Under the pieces are notes generated by a model, which worked only from the letters and a program-made list of their open reading frames with translations, searched no databases and had not been told where the DNA came from. DNA of 19,901 bases from Victivallales bacterium (GTDB lineage: Bacteria > Verrucomicrobiota > Lentisphaeria > Oligosphaerales > Lenti-02). The stretch covers positions 1 to 19,901 of the forward strand of contig JABGQJ010000053.1 of assembly GCA_018648945.1 (NCBI GenBank). Direction: 5' to 3'. The position numbers were made by a program, and so were the translations under genes. Positions within the stretch are counted from its first letter, which is position 1; every line of letters begins with the position of its first letter. Positions 1 through 6,082 of the stretch are shown one piece after another.

Positions 1-1
1 A

Positions 2-3000
2 ACGGCGGACAAACTCTTCCCTGTACCCAAGGGCTCCGAGCACGTAGAGTTGCAGGTATTCAACTGGCTCACCCCGGGAAAGACGTACTGGGATGATGTC
101 CGGCTCCGCCCAATCGGCGGCAAGGAACTCGCTGCCATGATGCCCCAGCTCGCTGCCTCGCTTGGCCTTGATCGCGAACCCACACTTGGTCGCAGTCTGC
201 CCTATTCCCCCGCTGAACGCGAGACGGTGAGGACCAACCCCCCGCCGTTCCTCTGGCTCCCCGTGCAGGCCGCTACCTACACACTGGAAGTCGCGCGGAA
301 CGCGGATTTCACCGGTGAAGTGATCCGCCGCACCAATCTGACTTGGTGTGCGGAAATGCTGACTGAGCCACTGGCGACCGGCGTCTGGCACTGGCGCTAC
401 GGCGTGGCCTGGGAAAACGGGGCCACTGCCTGGAGCAAGGTGCGTTGCTTCCTGGTGCCCGAGACTGCCTCGCCCTGGCCCTATCCGAAGGCTACGCAGT
501 TCGAGGTCACCAAGCAACGCCCCCGGCTCTTCGTCGCCGCCGGGCGCCTGCCGGAATTCCGCCAACGGGCAGAGAACGGCGATCTGAAGGGCAGCGCCGA
601 CGCCATGTTGCGCGACGTGGCCCGTTGGGCAGGCGAGGACATTGTCCCCGAGCCCGAGTGGTTGCCCAAGGGCAAGGCGCGTGGCCCCGCCTATACGCTG
701 ACCTTCCGCGCCACCCGCCCCCCCATGGACAAGATGGAGCGCGCTGGTCTGGCCTATCTGCTCACTGGCGATGCCGCTGCCGGAGCCGAAGCCAAGCGCC
801 GCATTCGCCACTTCTTCGCCTGGGACCCGCATGGCTCCACCAACGTGTTTCACAACGACGAACCGGCCATGTGGATCATGATGCGTGGCTCGCGCGCCTA
901 CGACTGGACGTACGACCTCTTCACCCCCGAGGAGCGCGCGAAGGTCGAGGCCTGCATGTTGGAGCGCGCGCGGGACTTCTACAAGAAGCTCCGCAGCATG
1001 CCCTTCGACAACAACCCATTCGAGAGCCACGCAGGGCGCATCATCGGTTTCCTTGGCGAGGCGGCCATTTCCTTTGCCCCCGAGCACGAAGAGGCGCGCA
1101 TGTGGCTGGACTACATCACCCACATCTACTGGGGCGTGTATCCGGCCTGGGGCAAGGAAGACGGTGGCTGGAACGAAGGCCCCGGCTACTGGGGAGCCTA
1201 CATGAGCTTTGGGCTACACTACGTCACCGCCCTGCGCGAGGCCACGGGCATCGACCTCTCCCAGCGCCCGTTTTTCAACAACACGCCCTACTATCGGCTG
1301 TATCTGACGCCCCCCTTCTCGAAGATGTCGCCCTTTGGCGACGGCACCCAGTTCAAGCCCAGCCGCCCCGGCGCGCTCATGTACTGGTTCAGTACGCTCA
1401 ATCAGGACCCGCGCATCCGCTGGTACCCCGATTCCCTGGGCCAAACCGGCGGCAACAGCATCCTCGGGGTCGTGCTCAAGGACGACAAACTGGAATCCCT
1501 GCCCCCCTTCGACCTGCCCCTGGCGCGGCACTTCGAGGCGGTCGGCCTGACCACGCTCCATACCGACCTAACCGACGGTGACGAGAACGTCTATTTCGCC
1601 ATGCGCGCCTCGCCCTACGGGGCCGTCTCCCACGGTCACAATGACCAGAACTGCTTCGTGCTCGAAGCCTTCGGTGAGCCCCTGGCCATCGCCAGTGGGC
1701 ACTACAACCGCTACAGCTCCCCCCATCACAGCAACTGGACTCGCCAGACCAAGGCCAAGTGCGGCGTCACTATCGACGGTGGCAAAGGACAGGATCGCGG
1801 CTGGCACGCGCGCGGCAAGATCACCGACTACCTCCACGGCGAGGGCTTCGACTTCGTCCGTGGCGATGCCAGCGAAGCCTACGGCGAGCACCTCGACAAG
1901 GCCGTGCGCGAGGTCGTTCATATCCGCCCCGGCATCTTCGTGGTACGCGATGAACTCGCCGACGACGAGGAGCATATGTACGAATACTGGCTGCACGCCA
2001 TCGACGAGATGAAGCTGGACGCCAAGGGCGGCACCGTCCGCATCGAACGCCCCAAGGCATCGCTCACGGTCAAGTTCCTGACTCCCGCTCAACCGAAACT
2101 GGCGCAGACGGGCACCTTCGACCCGCCCGTGCTCTGGCCTCCCGGCAAGAAGCACCAGGACAACTGGCACGTCACTGCTTCCCAACCCAAAGCCAGTAAG
2201 GAGGCCGAATTCCTCACCGTCCTCCTGCCTGCCAAGACCGATCAGGAAGGCACGTTGCCCAAGGTCTCCCGATGGGGGAAGGGCAGCTCGCACGGTGTGC
2301 GCCTTGCCTGGCCCGACGGCAGCACGACGCTGGTTGGCTTTGCCATCGGGCCGACGCAGATGGAGGGCATCGATACCGACGCGAAGACCTTCGCCGTCAC
2401 CCGCAGTGCCGATGGTGGGGTCGTGTCCTGGTTGGCTATGCGGGGCACCACATTGCGGGTGGACGGGACCAGGGCGCTCCGCCTGGAAACCCACAGGGGG
2501 GAGGCAGACGACCGTGTAATGATCTCTCTACCTGCACTGATCTCTGCCACCGGTTGCTTCGCCGCCACGTATGGCCGGATCGACGTCGTTTGGGGCCCCG
2601 GGGGGACCAGTGGGTTGAACGTGAAGGCTCCGGACCGATTCCGCGTAGCGACACGGGGCACAGAGGCACTGCCGATATCGGCAGGCGCGATGATACTCCC
2701 GGCTCGCCTCGGCCCCGACAGCATCGACCTGTGGACTGGTGCACCCGCGACCATGGGTGAGGTCGAACTGACCCTTGTCTCGGGTGACCAGAGCACCGTC
2801 CTTCGCGGTCTGCGCAACCGGCGCGGCGAAGCCCTCGTCCAGGGAAGACTCGAACTGCCCCCCGGCGTCTACCGCACGCAGTTCCCCGCTGGCGTGGAAG
2901 TGGGCGGCATGCAGCCTGAAGCCGACGGTACCATGTGGCTGGGCGGCAACGAGCGGGTATCATTCCGAGGGCGCGTTCCCGAGCGCCTCGAACTCACCCC

Positions 3001-3478
3001 TGTCCGCCAAGCCGTCACCCTCGCCGCCCAACCCCGCACGCGCATTCCCAAGGGGCAGGGCTTCGAGGCGGAGGCCAACTGGCGGGAACAGGGCGGGGCC
3101 ATCAAGGTCAGCGGCGGCGGGCATGGCAACACCTCCGGCAAGGACAACCTCTGGGCCTGGAACACGGTCGGGCATACCATTGAATGGACCCTCGACGTAC
3201 CCAAGGCAGGCAACTACGAACTGTGGTTCGTCGGGGCCACCGAATGCGGCATGGTGGGTGACCTGGTGGTGAACCAGAGAAGCGCATTGGCCCTGGTTTT
3301 CACGCCCACCGGCGGCTGGGGGCGGAAGCGTGCCAGCGAGTGGCGCGGCTACCGCGTCCAGAACGCTCCGGGAAAGGTTGCCGTGTTCTCGTTGAAGCAG
3401 GGCAGGAACCGCGTGGCCCTCACCAACCGCAGCGGCATGGGGCTCAACCTCGACCGCCTCGTCCTTGTGCCCCGGTAG
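2..3478 (+). CDS. Heparinase II/III-like (DUF4962) polysaccharide lyase, 5'-truncated
   Basis: The reading frame is open to the window edge, so the true start lies upstream; a TTG at 50 is in frame but sits inside a domain. The visible part is 1158 residues, numbered here from base 2. Residues 1-40 look like the end of a carbohydrate-binding beta-sandwich. Next come a DUF4962/heparinase N-terminal all-alpha toroid and, from about residue 510, a heparinase II/III-like beta domain. Candidate catalytic residues are His343 (NNPFESHAG), Tyr396 (NEGPGYWG) and His544/His546 (SHGHNDQN), at the places where this lyase superfamily uses His/Tyr. Residues about 1021-1158 (starting FEAEANW) resemble a CBM35/CBM6-like module. 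The family cleaves uronic-acid polysaccharides by beta-elimination, usually after export. The substrate cannot be told from sequence and any signal peptide is outside the window. The gene ends 12 bp from the convergent FHA gene. Confidence 0.88.
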   Translation, partial: TADKLFPVPKGSEHVELQVFNWLTPGKTYWDDVRLRPIGGKELAAMMPQLAASLGLDREPTLGRSLPYSPAERETVRTNPPPFLWLPVQAATYTLEVARNADFTGEVIRRTNLTWCAEMLTEPLATGVWHWRYGVAWENGATAWSKVRCFLVPETASPWPYPKATQFEVTKQRPRLFVAAGRLPEFRQRAENGDLKGSADAMLRDVARWAGEDIVPEPEWLPKGKARGPAYTLTFRATRPPMDKMERAGLAYLLTGDAAAGAEAKRRIRHFFAWDPHGSTNVFHNDEPAMWIMMRGSRAYDWTYDLFTPEERAKVEACMLERARDFYKKLRSMPFDNNPFESHAGRIIGFLGEAAISFAPEHEEARMWLDYITHIYWGVYPAWGKEDGGWNEGPGYWGAYMSFGLHYVTALREATGIDLSQRPFFNNTPYYRLYLTPPFSKMSPFGDGTQFKPSRPGALMYWFSTLNQDPRIRWYPDSLGQTGGNSILGVVLKDDKLESLPPFDLPLARHFEAVGLTTLHTDLTDGDENVYFAMRASPYGAVSHGHNDQNCFVLEAFGEPLAIASGHYNRYSSPHHSNWTRQTKAKCGVTIDGGKGQDRGWHARGKITDYLHGEGFDFVRGDASEAYGEHLDKAVREVVHIRPGIFVVRDELADDEEHMYEYWLHAIDEMKLDAKGGTVRIERPKASLTVKFLTPAQPKLAQTGTFDPPVLWPPGKKHQDNWHVTASQPKASKEAEFLTVLLPAKTDQEGTLPKVSRWGKGSSHGVRLAWPDGSTTLVGFAIGPTQMEGIDTDAKTFAVTRSADGGVVSWLAMRGTTLRVDGTRALRLETHRGEADDRVMISLPALISATGCFAATYGRIDVVWGPGGTSGLNVKAPDRFRVATRGTEALPISAGAMILPARLGPDSIDLWTGAPATMGEVELTLVSGDQSTVLRGLRNRRGEALVQGRLELPPGVYRTQFPAGVEVGGMQPEADGTMWLGGNERVSFRGRVPERLELTPVRQAVTLAAQPRTRIPKGQGFEAEANWREQGGAIKVSGGGHGNTSGKDNLWAWNTVGHTIEWTLDVPKAGNYELWFVGATECGMVGDLVVNQRSALALVFTPTGGWGRKRASEWRGYRVQNAPGKVAVFSLKQGRNRVALTNRSGMGLNLDRLVLVPR

Positions 3479-3490
3479 TCGGTCCCGGGA

Positions 3491-4561
3491 TCAGTCCTCA
3501 CCAGTGCTCGGCGCCGGCGCGTCGGCCCGTCGGAAGCGGAAGGAGGTCTCCTCGTCCGCCTTGGGCGTGCCAGGGCAGATGTAGCCCTCTTCCGGCAGCT
3601 CCAAGTGGTCGTTGTGGACCAGCTGGCCGACACCCTTGGCATCGTAGACATAGGTGCCGTTCCAACTGTGGTCGGTGAGCACAAACCGCCCCCCGCTGTA
3701 GGCGATGTCGGCGTGCTGCCGCGACGCGGTGTCGATGTCGATCTGGATATCGGTCTCCGGGCTTCGTCCCGTTGTAGCGCGAGGCGACCTGGCGTCCACA
3801 ACGATCAGGTGGCGCCCTCGAATCAGGCAGAGCCGAGGCTCTATGGGCTGGGCGGGCGGTTGGGGAACGGGAGGAGGCGTACCTTCGCGTTCGGTCATGC
3901 CCAGAGGCAGCGGGAGATGGCGGCGGGCGGCAGCGACATCGAGGGCGCCAGGCGTCAGTCTCTCATCGGTGCCCATCAAGGAGATCGTCGGCGTGCCGGC
4001 GGGCGCGCCCATCACCGTCTTCGGCTGTTCGTCGTCAGGCGAATGGTCCTGACGCATGTCCCAAGGCAGTTCGTAGGTGGAACTGCCCAGTCTATCCGTG
4101 TCGGCCGCGTCTGCCTCAAAGGGGCGCAGGGCCTGGCGCAGTTCCCGGCCCAAGTAGGAACGAAGCCCCGCCGCAGCGAGGACACGGCCGAGGGGAGCGA
4201 GAGATGAAAGGCGAGCGCTGCGCAGAAGAGGCCGGCCCCGCCAACTGCCGCCGGACTTCTCGACATCCCCCGCATCCAAGCCGATCCGGAGCCCCACTTC
4301 CCGCCCGGTGAATTCACGCTGGCACGCGGCTTCGCGCTGCATTTCGCAGGCTGCGCGAGCCGCGTCGTCAGCCCGGGCAAAGGCATAGAGGCACACATCG
4401 CCGACCGTCCGCAACTCCTCGCCGGCGAACTGGAGGCAGATCATGTTCAGCATCGCCGTCGAGTCGGCAGGGAACTGGCTGCCAAGCCCGTCGGAGCCCG
4501 GGTCCGAAGTCCCGGAGCGGACAGCCAGGATCGTACAGAAGCGAATTTCCTCAACTGCCAC
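3491..4561 (-). CDS. Degenerate class III cyclase-homology domain + FHA domain protein (copy 1)
   Basis: A 356-residue protein starting at a GTG preceded by a strong GGAGG site 7-8 bases upstream. Residues about 1-147 align by eye with the class III nucleotidyl cyclase-like domain of the paralogue at 10098-11282. The first metal aspartate position is Arg15, while Asp55 (RTVGDVCLYAF) keeps the second. The transition-state Asn is replaced by Leu113 and Arg117 remains, so catalysis is doubtful. A Pro-rich linker (about 150-240) leads to an FHA domain at about 243-345 with the expected residues Gly265-Arg266, Ser280-Arg281, His283 and Asn301-Gly302-Thr303. FHA domains bind phosphothreonine peptides. 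A short tail contains Cys-Pro-Gly (329-331), also seen in the paralogue. It is the third gene of an mglA-mglB-FHA unit, 57 bp after mglB. Its likely role is as a phosphopeptide-reading effector or adaptor of the GTPase module. Confidence 0.87.
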   Translation of the reverse strand: MAVEEIRFCTILAVRSGTSDPGSDGLGSQFPADSTAMLNMICLQFAGEELRTVGDVCLYAFARADDAARAACEMQREAACQREFTGREVGLRIGLDAGDVEKSGGSWRGRPLLRSARLSSLAPLGRVLAAAGLRSYLGRELRQALRPFEADAADTDRLGSSTYELPWDMRQDHSPDDEQPKTVMGAPAGTPTISLMGTDERLTPGALDVAAARRHLPLPLGMTEREGTPPPVPQPPAQPIEPRLCLIRGRHLIVVDARSPRATTGRSPETDIQIDIDTASRQHADIAYSGGRFVLTDHSWNGTYVYDAKGVGQLVHNDHLELPEEGYICPGTPKADEETSFRFRRADAPAPSTGED

Positions 4562-4618
4562 TGTTACCCCTCCAGAGCGCGCCGGGACACGGAATCGGGG
4601 GGCCCGGCAGGGGGTGGA

Positions 4619-5095
4619 TTACTGGTTACCCCCGAAGATGGAACCCGAGTCCTTGAGCACGAAGTTGCGATCGACCGACGCGGGGCCCTTGGCACCGCGC
4701 ACGGTGATATCCGCGAACACCCCGCGCACCGCCTTGGCCGACGCCGGAGCGTAGAGCTTGATCAGGCCGGTCCGCTCCTCACCGGAGAAGAGAACCACCA
4801 GCAGGACTTCCTCGTTGGCGGAGCAAATCAGGATGCTGCGCTTCAGGCCTTGGTGGAGGACGGTGCTGAATTCGTCCTCTCCGAGCAGCCGAGCCAGCTC
4901 GCGGGTCGCCGCAAACACCCCGGCACCCAAAGCAGAGACGGGAAGCGGGTCCGTCCCTGACGACACGTCTTCGTGAGCCAACACATGACCGGCCTGGTCG
5001 CAGAGAAGGCAACTGTCCGCCTCCGACTGCGAGAGCAGGTCCACCAGAATCCGCCGCAGTTTGACGACGTCGTCTGGCCAAAGCTCGTAAGTCAT
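4619..5095 (-). CDS. mglB: MglB-like Roadblock/LC7 domain protein
   Basis: A 158-residue protein. The ATG at 5095 is chosen because an AAGGAA site precedes it and the frame above it only overlaps the GTPase gene. Length and layout match MglB of Myxococcus and Thermus: an N-terminal helix, the Roadblock fold with the signature LARLLGEDEFSTVLHQGLK at about 68-86, a hydrophobic strand ending LLVVLFSGEERTGLIKLY, and a C-terminal tail ending SIFGGNQ that recalls the MglA-contacting end of MglB. MglB dimers are the GTPase-activating partner of MglA and confine it to one cell pole. The gene lies 47 bp downstream of the mglA-like gene, the usual MglA/MglB pairing although in the order mglA-mglB. Roadblock assignment is firm; orthology to MglB is likely from the pairing. 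Confidence 0.88.
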   Translation of the reverse strand: MTYELWPDDVVKLRRILVDLLSQSEADSCLLCDQAGHVLAHEDVSSGTDPLPVSALGAGVFAATRELARLLGEDEFSTVLHQGLKRSILICSANEEVLLVVLFSGEERTGLIKLYAPASAKAVRGVFADITVRGAKGPASVDRNFVLKDSGSIFGGNQ

Positions 5096-5142
5096 AGATG
5101 ATTTCCTTAAGGAAGGGAGAAACGGTCGCGCCAGGATACCGA

Positions 5143-5772
5143 TCAGACGACGTCGGCGTCTCCATCCTCCGGTGTGGACCCGCTCTCGCGAACGAAGCGG
5201 TGCAGGACAAGGCGGGCCACCATGTTGAGCGTGTCGAACACGCCTCCGCCATCGGTGGCAACGGAACAGAAGCTCGGCCGTCGTTTGCCCCGATTGTTGA
5301 GGAGGAACTCGAGGTAGTGCTCCGGGGCGACGCCCGGGATGTCGCGCTTGTTGTACTGCAGGATGTAGGGAATGTCGTCGAGAAGGAGGCCCTGAGCCTG
5401 GAGGTTCTCCTCGAGATTCTTCATGCTCTCGACATTCGCCGCCATCTCGGACCACTGGCTGTCCGCCACGAAGACAATGCCGTCCACGCCCTGCAACACG
5501 ATCCGGCGAATCGTGTTGTACATGACCTGACCGGGCACCGTGTACATCTGGAAACTCGTGCGGAACCCCTCGATGACGTCCGCGTCCAGTGGGATGAAGT
5601 CAAAGAACAGAGTCCTGTCCTTGGCGGTATCCACCGACATGAAGTCGCCCTTGTGGTCGTCTCGGATCATCCGGTGGATGGTTTCCAGATTTGTGGTCTT
5701 GCCACACAGAGCTGGGCCATAGTAGACGATCTTGAGTTGGATTTCTCGCGTCTCTTGATTGACGAAAGCCAT
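5143..5772 (-). CDS. mglA: MglA-like Ras-superfamily GTPase
   Basis: A 209-residue small GTPase. The ATG at 5772 has an AGGAG site 7-8 bases upstream; a longer frame to 5817 would add 15 unconserved residues. Motifs are the P-loop GPALCGKTT (19-27), DRTLFFDFIPL (52-62) with Arg53, TVPGQ (78-82) with Gln82, FVADSQ (101-106), the guanine-specificity motif NKRD (141-144) and a VATDGGGVFDTL G5/C-terminal helix. In place of the DxxG aspartate there is Thr78, the hallmark of bacterial MglA, and Arg53/Gln82 match the positions used for MglA hydrolysis. MglA-GTP sets the leading pole and drives gliding or type IV pilus motility in Myxococcus. It is the first gene of the minus-strand unit with mglB and the FHA gene, diverging from the multi-repeat gene. 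The acidic C-terminal tail (about 196-207) is not a lipid anchor. Confidence 0.93.
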   Translation of the reverse strand: MAFVNQETREIQLKIVYYGPALCGKTTNLETIHRMIRDDHKGDFMSVDTAKDRTLFFDFIPLDADVIEGFRTSFQMYTVPGQVMYNTIRRIVLQGVDGIVFVADSQWSEMAANVESMKNLEENLQAQGLLLDDIPYILQYNKRDIPGVAPEHYLEFLLNNRGKRRPSFCSVATDGGGVFDTLNMVARLVLHRFVRESGSTPEDGDADVV

Positions 5773-6082
5773 ACGCCCATCTCCTGGCTTGTCGGTCGAC
5801 GACTGCCCTCCAGACACCCAAGCGAGTCGGGTTGGCGGGAGAACGGCTGCGTGTTCGTTGTGCTGTAGATATAGAGTTTCGGGGGTGAAGCGACATTAAT
5901 CAAGGGAAATCTCGCATGAGTTGCACAAAAAAGCTTGGCCAAGGCGCCAGCTTGGCCCATAATGGGAAGCAGAAGTCGGGGAATGCATGTACGTTGACAG
6001 GTGGCCGGGTCCTTCCCGCAGCGTTGGACAGCAGCGCCATCCTGTTGGTAACTCTGTTCTCATTTTTTGCAGGAACGAAGCC
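5773..6082. promoter_or_regulatory. Divergent intergenic region between mglA-like gene and multi-repeat gene
   Basis: 310 bp lie between two divergent start codons, so both promoters should be here, together with any shared operator. No convincing -35/-10 pair was found on either strand: a TTGACA at 5994-5999 (+) lacks a -10, and TATATC-like bases near 5866-5875 (-) lack a -35. The only clear structure is the inverted repeat at 5937-5957, listed separately. No protein-coding potential was recognised. Confidence 0.5.
5927..5957 (-). terminator. Terminator-like hairpin with T-run on the minus strand
   Basis: Inverted arms GGCCAAG (5937-5943) and CTTGGCC (5951-5957) enclose a 7-base loop. On the minus strand they are followed by AAGCTTTTTTG, a typical intrinsic-terminator tail. 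No minus-strand gene ends here, since the next upstream gene runs the other way. It could stop antisense transcription into the mglA unit or end a short antisense RNA. AGCTTGGCC also occurs as a direct repeat across the same bases, so an operator is an alternative. Confidence 0.4.

Noticed and set aside
1568..2494. 308-codon minus-strand frame within the lyase gene
   Set aside because: Opposite-strand shadow of a gene with intact motifs; no ribosome site or domain.
5096..5455. 120-residue N-terminal extension of the Roadblock protein
   Set aside because: It lies within the mglA gene in another frame; MglB length and the ribosome site fit the start at 5095.
5994..5999. TTGACA as a -35 box for the 943-residue gene
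   Set aside because: No TATAAT-like sequence at 15-19 bases downstream.
5987..6082. Upstream ATG extension of the 943-residue protein
   Set aside because: No ribosome site, composition unlike the protein, and the ATG at 6083 has a good AGGAA site.
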